Shown here: positions 19,411 to 29,795 of the stretch, in pieces
Position numbering within the stretch: position 1 is the first letter of the stretch
Layout: each line of letters opens with the position of its first letter
Source of the DNA: Shewanella schlegeliana
GTDB taxonomy: Bacteria > Pseudomonadota > Gammaproteobacteria > Enterobacterales > Shewanellaceae
DNA: 64,000 nt
NCBI RefSeq assembly: GCF_016765635.1
Contig: NZ_JAESVD010000004.1
Span: forward strand, 248,001-312,000
Direction: 5' to 3'
Notes under the pieces: generated by a model
Database searches by the model: none
Seen by the model: only the letters and a program-made list of their open reading frames with translations
Told to the model about the DNA's origin: nothing
Translations under genes and position numbers: made by a program

Positions 19411-20265
19411 ATGACAGCCCAAAACATCGATGGTAAAGCTATAGCGCAGTCCATTCGAACGCAACTCAAAGACAAAGTTACCGCCCGCAAAGAGGCAGGA
19501 AAAAGAGTCCCAGGTTTAGCCGTAATTCTTGTTGGAGCCGATCCGGCGTCACAAGTTTATGTAGGCAGTAAACGTAAAGCCTGTGAAGAGGTCGGCTTTA
19601 TCTCTCGCTCTTATGATTTAGATAGCAGCACTTCTGAAGACGCACTCTTATCATTGATTGATGAATGTAACGAAGATCCGAGTATCGACGGTATATTAGT
19701 TCAACTGCCACTACCTGAGCATATCGAAGAGTCAAAAGTCATTGAGCGTATCCGTCCAGACAAAGATGTCGACGGTTTCCACCCTTATAATGTTGGCCGT
19801 CTAGCTCAGCGCATTCCGGTTCTGCGCTCTTGCACGCCAATGGGGATCATGACACTTATAAAGTCTACTGGCGTTGATACCTTTGGTTTAGATGCCGTTG
19901 TCGTTGGCGCATCAAACATCGTCGGTCGCCCAATGTCGCTAGAGCTGCTATTAGCAGGTTGCACTACCACCACTTGCCATCGCTTTACTCGCAACCTTGA
20001 AGAGAAAGTAAGACAAGCCGATCTCGTCATCGTTGCCGTAGGTAAGCCAGGTTTCATTCCTGGAGACTGGATCAAGCCAGGTGCTATCGTAATCGATGTA
20101 GGTATAAACCGTTTAGAAAGCGGTAAGCTTGTTGGCGATGTACAGTTTGATGATGCGGCCGAGCGGGCAAGCTTTATCACGCCAGTCCCTGGTGGTGTTG
20201 GGCCTATGACCATTGCAAGCCTGTTAGAAAATACCCTCTATGCCTGCGAGCAGTATCACGATTAA
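19411..20265 (+). CDS. folD: FolD, methylenetetrahydrofolate dehydrogenase / cyclohydrolase
   Basis: Bifunctional cytosolic enzyme that converts 5,10-methylene-THF to 10-formyl-THF using NADP, supplying one-carbon units for purines and initiator tRNA. 284 residues, the usual length. Family signatures visible are [12 protein letters not shown] (with the catalytic Lys, about 54), [26 protein letters not shown] and the C-terminal [19 protein letters not shown]. The NADP site is [13 protein letters not shown] ribosome site (AAAGGA) precedes the ATG. A shared terminator separates it from convergent cysS. Confidence 0.97.
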   Translation: MTAQNIDGKAIAQSIRTQLKDKVTARKEAGKRVPGLAVILVGADPASQVYVGSKRKACEEVGFISRSYDLDSSTSEDALLSLIDECNEDPSIDGILVQLPLPEHIEESKVIERIRPDKDVDGFHPYNVGRLAQRIPVLRSCTPMGIMTLIKSTGVDTFGLDAVVVGASNIVGRPMSLELLLAGCTTTTCHRFTRNLEEKVRQADLVIVAVGKPGFIPGDWIKPGAIVIDVGINRLESGKLVGDVQFDDAAERASFITPVPGGVGPMTIASLLENTLYACEQYHD

Positions 20266-20309
20266 AACAAGGTTCTAGGTTCTAGCAAAGTATCCAGAGC
20301 TAGATAATA

Positions 20310-20337
20310 AAAAAAGCCTGCATAAGCAGGCTTTTTT
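20310..20337 (+). terminator. Bidirectional terminator between folD and cysS
   Basis: AAAAAGCCTGC - ATAA - GCAGGCTTTTTT, symmetric, between two convergent genes. Confidence 0.9.
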
Positions 20338-20354
20338 ATACTTAAATGTAAGAA

Positions 20355-21734
20355 TTACTTCTTACGCCAAGTAGTCCCTTCTGGACCATCTTCTAAAATC
20401 ACACCTAAGGCGTTAAGACCATCACGCGCAACATCGGCTGCAGGCCAGTCTTTTTCAGCACGAGCGCGATTACGTTCAGCGATCAGCGCTTCAATCTCAG
20501 CCACTTCATCGTCACTGCCCTCACCTTTAAAGAAGGTATCAACGTCTTGGCCTAAAATACCTAACACATCTGCTAGCTCTTTTAGCGCGACACCTAAAGC
20601 AGAAGCTTTGGCCATATCGGTTGCTTTTAGGCGGTTAATCTCACGCACCATATCAAACAATACCGAATAAGCTTCAGGCGTATTAAAGTCGTCATCCATT
20701 GCCGTCTTAAATTTAGCCACAAACTCTTCGGCTGGTGCAGCTTCAACGCTTAGGTCTAAGTCTTTTAGCGCCGTGTAAATACGCTCTAATGCTGCCTTAG
20801 CTTGCTTTAGGTTGTCTTCTGAATAGTTTAGCTGGCTACGGTAATGACCCGATAACAGGAAGTAACGTACAGTCGCGGCATCGTAATGATTAAGTACATC
20901 ACGGATAGTGAAGAAGTTGTTCAAAGACTTCGACATCTTCTCTTTATCAACCATCACCATACCAGTATGCATCCAGTAGTTCACATACGGCGTGTCATGA
21001 GCACAGCAAGACTGAGCAATTTCATTTTCATGGTGCGGGAACTGCAGATCGCTGCCACCGCCATGGATATCAAAATGGATCCCTAAATGCTTGCTGTTCA
21101 TTGCTGAACACTCGATATGCCAACCTGGACGACCCGGCCCCCAAGGTGACTCCCAAGTCGGTTCGCCCGGCTTAGACATCTTCCAAAGAACAAAGTCCAT
21201 TGGATCACGCTTAGTGTCTTCAACTTCTACACGAGCACCCGCTTGCAGCTGCTCAAGGTTTTGACCAGACAAGCGACCATACTCAGGGAATGACGATACA
21301 CTAAACAGTACGTCACCATTTGCAGCGACATAGGCATGATCACGTTCGATAAGTCTTTCAACCATATCGATGATCTCAGGCATATGCATAGTTGCACGAG
21401 GCTCATTATCAGGACGCGCCATATTCAATGCATCAAAATCTTTGTGCATTTCGGCAATCAAGCGCTCAGTTAATGAATCACAGCTCTCTTTGTTCTCATT
21501 AGCACGCTTAATGATTTTATCGTCGACGTCGGTGATATTACGTTGAAAATTAACGTCGTATCCGCTGTATCTTAGGTATCTAACAATCATGTCGAAAGAT
21601 ACAAAAGTGCGTCCGTGGCCAATATGACATAAATCATAGATGGTCACCCCACACACATACATGCCAACCTTTCCTGGTTGTAGTGGCACAAACTGCTCTT
21701 TTTGGCGGGTCAGACTATTGTAAAGCTTCAACAT
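20355..21734 (-). CDS. cysS: Cysteinyl-tRNA synthetase
   Basis: Class I aminoacyl-tRNA synthetase charging tRNA-Cys, 459 residues. The HIGH motif is CHIGHGR (36-42). The zinc site that recognises cysteine includes Cys28 (VCGVTIYD) and later Cys/His in [15 protein letters not shown] and [16 protein letters not shown] is present as [10 protein letters not shown] (about 265-274). The helical DALR anticodon domain occupies the C-terminal third. It appears monocistronic, convergent with folD. Confidence 0.97.
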   Translation of the reverse strand: MLKLYNSLTRQKEQFVPLQPGKVGMYVCGVTIYDLCHIGHGRTFVSFDMIVRYLRYSGYDVNFQRNITDVDDKIIKRANENKESCDSLTERLIAEMHKDFDALNMARPDNEPRATMHMPEIIDMVERLIERDHAYVAANGDVLFSVSSFPEYGRLSGQNLEQLQAGARVEVEDTKRDPMDFVLWKMSKPGEPTWESPWGPGRPGWHIECSAMNSKHLGIHFDIHGGGSDLQFPHHENEIAQSCCAHDTPYVNYWMHTGMVMVDKEKMSKSLNNFFTIRDVLNHYDAATVRYFLLSGHYRSQLNYSEDNLKQAKAALERIYTALKDLDLSVEAAPAEEFVAKFKTAMDDDFNTPEAYSVLFDMVREINRLKATDMAKASALGVALKELADVLGILGQDVDTFFKGEGSDDEVAEIEALIAERNRARAEKDWPAADVARDGLNALGVILEDGPEGTTWRKK

Positions 21735-22053
21735 TGATTATTCTCTTCAACGGCTAGAATTAAAAATTAGTTATCCAGTCTACCACTGCAAAAGTCGCTG
21801 TTCCAAGCTGTTTTCTTAGCTAAAGTCTGCAAAGGTGCACAGATATGCTGCAACTGGGCTAGATTGCGATCTCAAGCGGATTATTAGTTACGATAACTTA
21901 AGCCATAATCCTGTGAATCACTGCAAAACTGTAATCCAGCTATCATAAAAGGCGATATTTGTTAGCTGTAAACACTCTATGCTTTATGCAATTAAGCAAT
22001 TACGTTAGAATCCAGCCATTATTTACGTTAAGTTAAATTACGAGAGTTTAAAT
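21735..22053. other. Intergenic region between divergent cysS and ppiB
   Basis: No coding frame or strong repeat is seen. A weak ppiB promoter candidate is TTTATG at 21983-21988, 17 bases, TAGAAT at 22006-22011 (-10 close to consensus, -35 poor). A CGAGAG ribosome site precedes ppiB. Nothing else can be supported. Confidence 0.4.
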
Positions 22054-22548
22054 ATGATCACACTTCATACTAACCACGGCGACATCAAGCTAGCACTAAA
22101 TGCTGAGAAAGCACCAAAAACGGCTGCTAACTTCATTAACTACGCTAAAGATGGCTTCTACGATGGTACTGTTTTCCACCGTGTAATCGACGGTTTCATG
22201 GTCCAAGGTGGTGGTTTCACTGAAGATATGGGCCAAAAGCGTCCAAATGAAACGATTGAAAACGAAGCGAACAACGGTTTATCAAACAAAACTGGCACCA
22301 TCGCCATGGCCCGTACTTCTGATCCACATTCAGCTACGGCACAGTTTTTCATCAACGTTAACGACAACACTTTCTTAGATTTTAAGTCTGAGTCAGCACA
22401 AGGTTGGGGTTACTGCGTATTTGGTGAAGTTGTTGAAGGCATGGACGTAGTTAACAAGATTAAAGCGGTTAGCACAGGCAACCGTGGCATGCATCAAGAT
22501 GTTCCTCTTGAAGCTGTTATCATCGAAAAAGTGACCATCGAAGAGTAA
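22054..22548 (+). CDS. ppiB: PpiB, cytoplasmic peptidyl-prolyl cis-trans isomerase (cyclophilin)
   Basis: Cyclophilin-type rotamase, 164 residues with no signal peptide, the same length as the E. coli cytoplasmic PpiB. Core motifs are [15 protein letters not shown] (about 46-60, with the catalytic Arg) and [17 protein letters not shown]. It lies ten bases before lpxH, so the two are probably co-transcribed, a common gammaproteobacterial pairing. Confidence 0.96.
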   Translation: MITLHTNHGDIKLALNAEKAPKTAANFINYAKDGFYDGTVFHRVIDGFMVQGGGFTEDMGQKRPNETIENEANNGLSNKTGTIAMARTSDPHSATAQFFINVNDNTFLDFKSESAQGWGYCVFGEVVEGMDVVNKIKAVSTGNRGMHQDVPLEAVIIEKVTIEE

Positions 22549-22558
22549 TATTACCTAG

Positions 22559-23275
22559 ATGCGCACTCTATTTGTGGGCGATTTGCACTTAAGTGCAGAT
22601 CGCCCCGATATCACCCAAGCTTTCCTTACATTCCTCGATACTCAACTTCACGATACTGACGCTTTATATATCCTAGGCGATCTCTTTGAGGTCTGGGTTG
22701 GCGATGATATTGCTGAGCCTTTCGCCAATCAACTGGCCGATGCCATAAAGCAGGCTTCACAAAAACTACCGATCTATTTTATCCATGGCAATCGGGACTT
22801 TTTAATTGGTCATGCATTTGCAAAACGCAGTGGCATGACACTGTTACCCGAAGTCTATACCTTAGACCTATATGGCGTTCCGAGTGTTATTTTACATGGT
22901 GATAGCTTATGCACACTCGACAAGCCTTATCAGCGTTTTAGAAGGTTTCGTAATATGAGCTGGGCTAAATGGCTTTATGCGCATTTGCCTAAATCGAAGC
23001 GACTCGATATCGCCGCCAAACTGCGCACCAAAAGCAAGAGCAGCAATCAGCAAAAAAGTTATACCATCATGGATGTAGAGCCTGATGCGGTGCTAGAGCT
23101 ACTTGATGCAACGAAAACCGAGCAGATGATCCACGGTCACACTCATCGCCCGGCAATTCATCAACTCGCTAACGGTAAACGCCGTATCGTTGTTGGTGAC
23201 TGGTATGAGCAAGGTAGCATGCTAAGCATTAGCCAAGACAAGATCGAGCTTATCGAACTCCCTTTCGGCAAGTAG
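22559..23275 (+). CDS. lpxH: LpxH, UDP-2,3-diacylglucosamine pyrophosphohydrolase
   Basis: Fourth step of lipid A synthesis at the inner-membrane face, releasing UMP to give lipid X. 238 residues (E. coli 240). The metallophosphoesterase metal ligands are all visible: GDLHLS (D8, H10), [11 protein letters not shown] (D41), GNRD (about 79), HGDS (about 114) and HGHTHRP near residue 195. The start is ten bases after ppiB. The 3' end converges on miaE with only 29 bases between them and no terminator visible. Confidence 0.96.
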   Translation: MRTLFVGDLHLSADRPDITQAFLTFLDTQLHDTDALYILGDLFEVWVGDDIAEPFANQLADAIKQASQKLPIYFIHGNRDFLIGHAFAKRSGMTLLPEVYTLDLYGVPSVILHGDSLCTLDKPYQRFRRFRNMSWAKWLYAHLPKSKRLDIAAKLRTKSKSSNQQKSYTIMDVEPDAVLELLDATKTEQMIHGHTHRPAIHQLANGKRRIVVGDWYEQGSMLSISQDKIELIELPFGK

Positions 23276-23304
23276 TTTACTGCTTGCCCTGCCACTCCAG
23301 TAAT

Positions 23305-24099
23305 TTAAGCAACACCAGTTGCTTGCACCGAAATCGGTGCGCCACTATGAAACTTAAAGTCCTCATCGTCTGATGAGATAAGCTCGGCTTCTACCGCGGC
23401 AAAATGAGCCACTCGCTCACTAATATCAAGATCCGAAATAGCTTGTGCAAGCGTTAAATAATCTTGATAGTGGCGAGCTTCAGATCGCAACAAAGAGATA
23501 TAGAACTTCTTTAGCTCTTCATCTAAAAAAGGTGCCAGTTTGGCGAAGCGTTCACAAGAGCGCGCCTCTATAAAGGCCCCTACGATTAACTTATCGATTA
23601 AGGTCGCAGGCTCATGGGTTCGTACCTGCTTCATCATCCCTTTAGCGTAGCGACCTGCACGTACGTTTTGATATTCAATGCCGCGACTATGCATTATCGA
23701 GAGTACCTGTTCGAAATGATGAAACTCCTCTTTAATAAGCCGTACCATCTTAACGATCAAATCAGTACTATGAGCAAAGTCTTTTTTTGCAACTAGCTCC
23801 GTTGTAAGCTCATTTTTCTTGCTATTCATTGCCAAAAAAGAAGCGATATCGCGATCTTTGATGTAAACAAACTCTTCATAAGGTTTAGCCCAGTCAAGAA
23901 GCACCTGTCTACTTTGCTTATCGATAGCGTATTTACGGATCAAAAACATTGCCGTCTGCGCCGCTTTCAGCTCGCAGTTGCAATGGTCTATCAACAAGCC
24001 TTTTAAGTGTTCAGGTTTCTTTGCCTCTTCAATCCAACGGTCCGGCGTTTCACATTTTAAAAAGGCATAAATGGGAGCTAATAGCTGCTGCATACTCAA
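23305..24099 (-). CDS. miaE: MiaE-type tRNA-(ms2io6A) hydroxylase
   Basis: Non-haem diiron oxygenase that hydroxylates ms2i6A37 in tRNAs using O2; 264 residues (Salmonella MiaE about 270). Ferritin-like fold features are visible: the conserved ELKAAQTAMFLIRKYA helix, EEFHHFEQVLSIM with E-x2-H, EARSCERFAKLAPFL, and RSEARHYQDYLTLA with a second E-x2-H iron-binding pair. Start MSMQQLLAPI; MQQ two codons later is a possible alternative. Monocistronic by position. Confidence 0.9.
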   Translation of the reverse strand: MSMQQLLAPIYAFLKCETPDRWIEEAKKPEHLKGLLIDHCNCELKAAQTAMFLIRKYAIDKQSRQVLLDWAKPYEEFVYIKDRDIASFLAMNSKKNELTTELVAKKDFAHSTDLIVKMVRLIKEEFHHFEQVLSIMHSRGIEYQNVRAGRYAKGMMKQVRTHEPATLIDKLIVGAFIEARSCERFAKLAPFLDEELKKFYISLLRSEARHYQDYLTLAQAISDLDISERVAHFAAVEAELISSDDEDFKFHSGAPISVQATGVA

Positions 24100-24299
24100 C
24101 TCTTTGTGAAGGAATTAGTAGCATATTATTTTACCAGCTATTTCCTGCACAATCCTAGGTTTGCACCTATGCTTAATTCGATAGGCTTGACTCCTAGCAG
24201 ATTTTGTTCAATAAATAACCTTAGAGCTGTAATAAGTTCGTCTGCAGTTTGGCGAGCCAATTTAATCTAAAAGTTAAATGCTAAACGAGGATTATTATA

Positions 24300-24896
24300 A
24301 TGATATTGAATCACTTATTGGGGCTATACACTCATCCAAAAGAAGAGTGGCAAACAATTGAGAAAAACCACGAAGCATTGCGTAGCAGTTTGAGCCACAT
24401 CGTTATCATCGCGCTCATTCCAGCAATCTGTGCATTTATTGGTACATCACAAATAGGTTGGGATTTAGGTGTCGGTGACCGCCAGTTCTTAACCGCCCAA
24501 AGTGCACTTATCATGTCCACTGGCATGTATTTAGGGCTCATCGCAGGCGTCTTTGCCCTCGCCTACCTGGCATTTTGGATGGCAAAAACATTTGATGCCA
24601 AACCAAGTTATACCCAAGCACTAGAGCTTGCAGCATACACTGCCACACCGCTATTTATGGTCGGACTCGCGGCGCTATATCCAACACTCTGGTTTATCAT
24701 GGTGGTTGGCCTCGCCGGACTCGCTTATTCTGTTTACCTCCTTTATACGGGCGTGCCTATTATAATGAATATCCCAGAGGAGAAAGGCTTTATCTATGCA
24801 AGCTCAATGGTGACTGCAGGCTTAGTGCTTTTAGTCGGATTGATGGCTTCAAGTGTGATCCTTTGGAGTATAGGTTTTGGTCCTATGTACCAGTAA
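24300..24896 (+). CDS. Yip1-family inner-membrane protein (YohC-like)
   Basis: 198 residues with about five hydrophobic segments. It begins with the Yip1-type opening LYTHPKEEWQTIEK (about residues 9-22), followed by membrane helices near 34-50, 75-98, 112-130, 130-152 and 165-192. E. coli YohC is the nearest relative I recall; its function is not established. Monocistronic, followed by a shared terminator with glnS. Confidence 0.8.
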   Translation: MILNHLLGLYTHPKEEWQTIEKNHEALRSSLSHIVIIALIPAICAFIGTSQIGWDLGVGDRQFLTAQSALIMSTGMYLGLIAGVFALAYLAFWMAKTFDAKPSYTQALELAAYTATPLFMVGLAALYPTLWFIMVVGLAGLAYSVYLLYTGVPIIMNIPEEKGFIYASSMVTAGLVLLVGLMASSVILWSIGFGPMYQ

Positions 24897-24952
24897 TAAA
24901 GCAGAAGGCCCTATTGTGACTAACTCAGAAACAAATTCAGATTAGCGCAATA

Positions 24953-24978
24953 AAAAAGCCGACATATGTCGGCTTTTT
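24953..24978 (+). terminator. Bidirectional terminator between the Yip1-family gene and glnS
   Basis: Perfect palindrome around AAAAAGCCGACA/TGTCGGCTTTTT, between convergent genes. Confidence 0.88.
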
Positions 24979-25005
24979 CTGTTTTAACGAACAGCTCAAA
25001 AAGTT

Positions 25006-26676
25006 CTACTCGAAAGAGTCTCTTAGCGGAACCGTCAAGTTAAACACTAAGTTATCTTTGCTTGAGTCTTTATTATCGGCACAGAAATAACCTTCACGCT
25101 CAAACTGGTACGCTTTTTCTGCCTCAGCATCTGCAAGACTCGCTTCAACTAAACCATGCTTAACTGTCAGTGAATGTGGGTTTAGCACTTCATCAACAGA
25201 TTCTGCAGCTGCAGGATTAGGATCGTTGAATAGTCTTTCATAAAGACGGAATTCAGCAGGCTTTGCCGTTGTCGCTTCAACCCAATGGATCACGCCTTTC
25301 ACTTTACGACCATCACTTGGGTTCTTACCCAGAGTTTCATCGTCGTAAGTACAGAAAATAGTCGTGATGTTGCCATCAGCATCTTTTTCACAACGCTCTG
25401 CCTTAATCACATAAGCATTACGTAGGCGGACTTCTTTACCCTGCACTAGACGCTTGTACTTCTTGTTTGCTTCTTCACGGAAGTCGTCAGCATCGATAAA
25501 CAGTTCACGGCCAAAAGACAACTCGCGTTTACCCATCTCCTCATTACTAGGATGATTTGCGGCTTTGATTATCTCAACCTGACCTTCTGGGTAGTTCTCG
25601 ATAATCACTTTAACCGGGTTAATCACTGCCATTGCACGTGGTGCAAACTCGTTAAGTTCTTCACGAATACAAGCATCTAGCATGGCAACTTCAACCATGT
25701 TGTCTTGCTTAGTCACACCGATACGCTTACAGAATTCACGGATAGACGCTGGTGTATAACCACGGCGACGGTAACCGGCAATCGTAGGCATACGCGCATC
25801 GTCCCAACCTGTTACTAGGTTACGAACGACTAAGTCATTAAGCTTACGCTTTGACATCAAGGTGTATTCAAGATTCAGTCTCGAAAACTCATACTGACGC
25901 GTTCTGTTTGGCGCTTGGAAATCATCTAATTGATCCAATACCCAATCGTAAAGTCTACGGTTGTCTTGGAACTCAAGTGTACACAAAGAGTGACTAATGT
26001 TTTCGATCGCATCAGAGATACAGTGAGTGAAGTCGTACATTGGGTAAATGCACCACTTATCACCCGTTTGGTGATGATGTGCGAAACGAATACGATAGAT
26101 AATAGGATCACGCATACAGATGAATGGTGACGCCATATCGATCTTAGCGCGCAGCGCGCACTCGCCTTCTTTGAATTCACCTTTACGCATTTTTTCAAAT
26201 AGCTCGAGGTTCTCTTCAACAGACGTATCGCGATAAGGGCTGTTCTTACCCGGCTCTTTTAGCGTTCCACGGTATTCACGGGTCTCTTCGGCATTAAGGA
26301 AGCAAACATAAGCTAAGCCTTTGCTGATTAACTCAACGGCATACTGATGAAGCTTATCGAAATAGTTCGATGAGTAACGGATGTCACCAGACCATTGAAA
26401 GCCGAGCCACTGCACATCGGCCTGAATAGAATTTACAAAATCGATATCTTCTTTTTCAGGGTTGGTATCATCAAAACGTAAGTTACATTGACCCTTATAG
26501 TCTTGAGCAATACCAAAGTTTAGGCAGATAGACTTAGCGTGGCCTATATGAAGAAAGCCGTTAGGCTCTGGTGGAAAACGAGTATGTACACTCGTGTGCT
26601 TACCACTAGCGAGATCTTCATCTATGATGTTACGTATGAAGTTACTTGGACGTACTTCAGTGTCCACATGACTCAT
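25006..26676 (-). CDS. glnS: Glutaminyl-tRNA synthetase
   Basis: Class I synthetase charging tRNA-Gln, 556 residues (E. coli 554). HIGH is [12 protein letters not shown] (about 38-49) and the KMSKS equivalent is [11 protein letters not shown]. The GlnS-specific C-terminal beta-barrel anticodon-binding domains follow ([23 protein letters not shown]). Start [14 protein letters not shown]. Monocistronic; terminator at 24953-24978. Confidence 0.97.
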   Translation of the reverse strand: MSHVDTEVRPSNFIRNIIDEDLASGKHTSVHTRFPPEPNGFLHIGHAKSICLNFGIAQDYKGQCNLRFDDTNPEKEDIDFVNSIQADVQWLGFQWSGDIRYSSNYFDKLHQYAVELISKGLAYVCFLNAEETREYRGTLKEPGKNSPYRDTSVEENLELFEKMRKGEFKEGECALRAKIDMASPFICMRDPIIYRIRFAHHHQTGDKWCIYPMYDFTHCISDAIENISHSLCTLEFQDNRRLYDWVLDQLDDFQAPNRTRQYEFSRLNLEYTLMSKRKLNDLVVRNLVTGWDDARMPTIAGYRRRGYTPASIREFCKRIGVTKQDNMVEVAMLDACIREELNEFAPRAMAVINPVKVIIENYPEGQVEIIKAANHPSNEEMGKRELSFGRELFIDADDFREEANKKYKRLVQGKEVRLRNAYVIKAERCEKDADGNITTIFCTYDDETLGKNPSDGRKVKGVIHWVEATTAKPAEFRLYERLFNDPNPAAAESVDEVLNPHSLTVKHGLVEASLADAEAEKAYQFEREGYFCADNKDSSKDNLVFNLTVPLRDSFE

Positions 26677-26790
26677 GGAATTCCTCTTTGCGAACGATGA
26701 TTAAAGACTAAAAACGCATAATCCTACAGATTCTGTAAAGGATCAACGACTGAGATTTAAAAACCTCTTTGATGGCTATATTTATAGCGC

Positions 26791-26817
26791 AAAAAGCAGC
26801 GAATCATCGCTGCTTTT
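26791..26817 (-). terminator. Terminator of feoAB
   Basis: AAAAGCAGCGA - ATCA - TCGCTGCTTTT hairpin, 32 bases after the feoB stop on the minus strand. Confidence 0.85.
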
Positions 26818-26848
26818 TATTCTTTGATAACAGTATACGCTATTCGCG

Positions 26849-29143
26849 TTATTCAGTAATCACTTTAATGCCTGGGATGATAGTTTGGGTTTTCTTACCC
26901 TTATTCTTCAGCCAAATATAGAACACAACTAAAGCAATTGCGAAGAATCCAATCCATAGGCTCGATTGCAATGGATGCTGAGCAAATGTCGCAGCTTGGT
27001 AAAACACGGTTGCGGTACCATACGCCAAACCAAATGTCCAAAGCCCTGCAAATGCAGCCCAGCGTCCACCAAACTCATTCACTAATGCTCCCATAGCAGC
27101 CACACACGGTGTATACAAAAGAACAAATAATAGGTAAGCAAATGCTGCTGTAACACCCGCAAAGCCAGCTTGTAGCGCGCTAAATGTCGAAGTATCAACT
27201 TCTAGCTCTTCAGATGCAGACTCTACAGACGACACGTCACCGACAGAAATTGAAAGCGGATCTTCTGGAGAAATACCAAACAAGTTAGCTGGAATGGTTG
27301 CTAATGCTTCACTAAAGGTGTCGCTAAATGGTGCCAACTCTTCATCACCAGCGCCGCCGTCTGAGTATAAGCTGTTTAGTGTACCCACAACCGCTTCTTT
27401 TGCGAAGATACCTGTAATGATACCTACTGTTGCAGGCCAGTTATCTTGCTCAACACCCATAGGAGAAAATAGCGGTGTCACTTTTTGACTCGCCACACTC
27501 AATACTGATTCTGAGCTATCTTCATGGCCAAATGAACCATCAACACCGATTGCGTTTACGAAATTTAGCAAGGTCACAACGATAACAATGGTTTTACCCG
27601 CGCCCATGATAAAGCTCTTAGTGCGCTTGCCTGTACGTGCCATTACCGTCTTAAACTTTGGCTTTTCGTAACTTGGTAGTTCCATAACAACCGCGCTGCT
27701 AGAACCTGGTAGTAGTGTTGAACGTAATAACAGACCTGTACCAATAGCGGCAAAGATACCGATAATATAAAGCAAGAATACTAGGTTTTGGCCCGACTCA
27801 GGGAAGAAGGCTGCAGCAAACAGTGCATATACAGGCAGTCTCGCGCCACAAGACATAAACGGCGCCATCATACCAGTAACAATACGCTCACGCTCACTAC
27901 CGAGCGTACGTGTCGCCATAATTGCTGGTACCGAGCAACCAAAACCGACAATCATAGGCACAAATGCACGCCCTGGAAGGCCAATACGGCGCATCAAACC
28001 ATCAACCACAAACGCTGCTCGTGCCATATAACCAGAGCCTTCAAGAACTGAAAGCGCCAAGAAAAGTGCAGCAATAACCGGGATAAAGGTCGCAACAGTT
28101 TGAATACCTTGGCCAATGCCCCCCGCAACAATGGTGATTAACCAAGTTGGAGAGCCTAGGCTTGTCATAAACGCGCCTAAATGGTCAACAAAAATTGCAC
28201 CTGCGGTAATATCGAAGAAATCAATAAAAGAGCTGCCCACGTTAATACTAAACATGAACATCAAATACATCACGAATAGAAAAACAGGGATCCCCGCAAT
28301 CGGGTGTAACACCAACTTATCGAGTTTATCGGTGAAGGTTTCAGCATTATCGCTCTGCACAGAACCAGTAAAGACTTGCTCAACGAAGTTAAAGCGAGTC
28401 GTTGCTACCATGATTTCGATATCTTTGCCTTGGCTAGAGAGTGTTTGAGAATATTGCTCAACCTCACTCGCTACTTGGCTGTTTTTACACTTGCCACAAC
28501 CTAAACCATTTGCAAGCATTGCCAAAGCACGGCCGCGACTTAACTCTTGATCCTGAGACAAAAGATTCGATACGACAGACTCAATCTCTTTATCATATTC
28601 AAGCACTAATGGGGCTTCAGATACCTTACCATCAAGCAATGCAACAAACTGCTGCTTAACTTTTTCGATATCTTTAGGTTCACGTGAACACACGGCGACA
28701 ACTGGACAACCCAACTCTGCAGTCATCTTAGCGACATCGATATGAATACCGCGCTCAACTGCTGCATCAATCTTGTTCAATACAACCACCATTGGAATGC
28801 CCAATTCACGTAGCTGTACAGTTAAATAAAGATGACGTTCAATATTAGTGGCATCAACTAAGTTGATGATACCGTCAATAGGCTGCTCTGCTAGGTATTG
28901 CTGCGCAATTTGCTCATCTAAAGAACAGTCACAGCTATTACCCGCTGGGAGAAGATCATAAATACCTGGAAGGTCTGTTAAGTAAACATCACTACCTTGC
29001 AATGCAAACTGCCCAGTCTTTTTCTCAACCGTTACGCCTGACCAGTTACCAACTTGCTGATTGGATCCTGTTAATGCATTAAATAACGTCGACTTACCCG
29101 CATTCGGGTTACCAACAGTAACGCAGTTAAATTGTTTATCCAT
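26849..29143 (-). CDS. feoB: FeoB, ferrous iron transporter
   Basis: Inner-membrane Fe(II) transporter, 764 residues from the ATG at 29143, which overlaps the feoA stop by eight bases. A longer frame up to 29221 lies inside feoA and is not FeoB-like. The N-terminal G domain has G1 GNPNAGKST (11-19), G3 DLPG and G4 LNKID. A Cys-rich spot LGCGKC (about 238-243) precedes the membrane part. Two Gate-type membrane repeats follow, with the conserved GCSVPAIMATRT. It is second in the feoAB operon; no feoC follows before the terminator. The neighbouring Mtr locus reduces Fe(III) and would supply Fe(II). Confidence 0.96.
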   Translation of the reverse strand: MDKQFNCVTVGNPNAGKSTLFNALTGSNQQVGNWSGVTVEKKTGQFALQGSDVYLTDLPGIYDLLPAGNSCDCSLDEQIAQQYLAEQPIDGIINLVDATNIERHLYLTVQLRELGIPMVVVLNKIDAAVERGIHIDVAKMTAELGCPVVAVCSREPKDIEKVKQQFVALLDGKVSEAPLVLEYDKEIESVVSNLLSQDQELSRGRALAMLANGLGCGKCKNSQVASEVEQYSQTLSSQGKDIEIMVATTRFNFVEQVFTGSVQSDNAETFTDKLDKLVLHPIAGIPVFLFVMYLMFMFSINVGSSFIDFFDITAGAIFVDHLGAFMTSLGSPTWLITIVAGGIGQGIQTVATFIPVIAALFLALSVLEGSGYMARAAFVVDGLMRRIGLPGRAFVPMIVGFGCSVPAIMATRTLGSERERIVTGMMAPFMSCGARLPVYALFAAAFFPESGQNLVFLLYIIGIFAAIGTGLLLRSTLLPGSSSAVVMELPSYEKPKFKTVMARTGKRTKSFIMGAGKTIVIVVTLLNFVNAIGVDGSFGHEDSSESVLSVASQKVTPLFSPMGVEQDNWPATVGIITGIFAKEAVVGTLNSLYSDGGAGDEELAPFSDTFSEALATIPANLFGISPEDPLSISVGDVSSVESASEELEVDTSTFSALQAGFAGVTAAFAYLLFVLLYTPCVAAMGALVNEFGGRWAAFAGLWTFGLAYGTATVFYQAATFAQHPLQSSLWIGFFAIALVVFYIWLKNKGKKTQTIIPGIKVITE

Positions 29144-29375
29144 TCGCTTTTTCAACCTCAATAATATCTGCCAAATCGCGACGCATACACAACTTACTGC
29201 CGCGGATATCCAACTCAACACCAGAGCCCATAGGTGCCCTACGGATCAATGAGAATCGAGTATTTGGGGTTATTCCCATAGATAGCAGCTTACGCTTTAC
29301 TACAGCAGGCAGGTCTATCTGACCCACTTGAGAAATTCTGGCGATATCGCCTGGACTTAATTCACTTAGCTTCAT
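29136..29375 (-). CDS. feoA: FeoA, ferrous iron transport protein A
   Basis: Small SH3-like cytoplasmic partner of FeoB, 79 residues. I chose the ATG at 29375 (MKLSELSPGD) because AGGTGG lies eight bases upstream; the ATG at 29387 is too close to it. Family features: RKLLSMGITPNTRFSLIRRAP and GVELDIRGSKLCMRRDLAD. The ATGGATAA overlap couples it to feoB. A Fur-like box lies at 29485-29499 and a partial FNR site at 29455-29468. Confidence 0.94.
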   Translation of the reverse strand: MKLSELSPGDIARISQVGQIDLPAVVKRKLLSMGITPNTRFSLIRRAPMGSGVELDIRGSKLCMRRDLADIIEVEKANG

Positions 29376-29454
29376 TCTGCATTCCACCTAATTAACGGGG
29401 CTCGACTCTCTTTGAAATTGGTATTTATTCTAAAGGACACAAACGCGCAATAAC

Positions 29455-29468
29455 TTTACCTAGATCAA
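29455..29468 (-). promoter_or_regulatory. Partial FNR-type site upstream of feoA
   Basis: Minus strand TTGATCTAGGTAAA: a perfect TTGAT half and a 3/5 match to ATCAA. E. coli feo is FNR-activated, which makes the site plausible. It is centred about 86 bases upstream of the feoA start. Confidence 0.35.
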
Positions 29469-29484
29469 CATTTAGAACTGTAAA

Positions 29485-29499
29485 CGATAATAATTTTCA
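29485..29499 (-). promoter_or_regulatory. Fur box upstream of feoAB
   Basis: Minus strand TGAAAATTATTATCG matches 12 of 14 positions of the 7-1-7 Fur consensus (TGATAATnATTATCA). It lies about 117 bases upstream of the feoA start in the interval shared with divergent mtrD. Confidence 0.6.
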
Positions 29500-29603
29500 A
29501 TTGTGTTCGCTATTATGTGACAAATATCTCAACTAATAAACGCTTTAATTAAGAATGGTTATTATTTAGCTAAGCAAAAATTGTCCTATCACCTCACCAC
29601 AAA

Positions 29604-29619
29604 TGTGACACGGATCACA
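29604..29619 (+). promoter_or_regulatory. CRP site upstream of mtrDEF
   Basis: TGTGACACGGATCACA: both half-sites match the CRP consensus TGTGA-N6-TCACA exactly. It lies about 185 bases upstream of the mtrD ATG. CRP control of mtr genes is known in Shewanella oneidensis. Confidence 0.7.
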
Positions 29620-29795
29620 CCAAAATGGTTATTCCTTTACAAATCAGTCTATTCACCAAATAAACCCCTAAATATGTTATGGAATTGTCACGATTTTATT
29701 CTATCATTCAACATTAGTAATTTATGGAATTACTAACATTAAGATGAGTGATTGACATAATTAAAAATATCGCTTTTAAAAGCGAGTGGAGTGAG

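Larger units (their letters stand above)
29388..29795. other. Regulatory interval between divergent feoAB and mtrDEF
   Basis: AT-rich 400-base interval without a credible gene. It holds the Fur-like and FNR-like sites on the feoA side and the perfect CRP site on the mtrD side. GTG at 29748 could extend mtrD upstream, but it lacks a good ribosome site. Confidence 0.6.

Noticed and set aside
26849..29221. FeoB with a 26-residue N-terminal extension
   Set aside because: The extension lies inside feoA and is out of family; the ATG at 29143 overlaps the feoA stop in the usual way.
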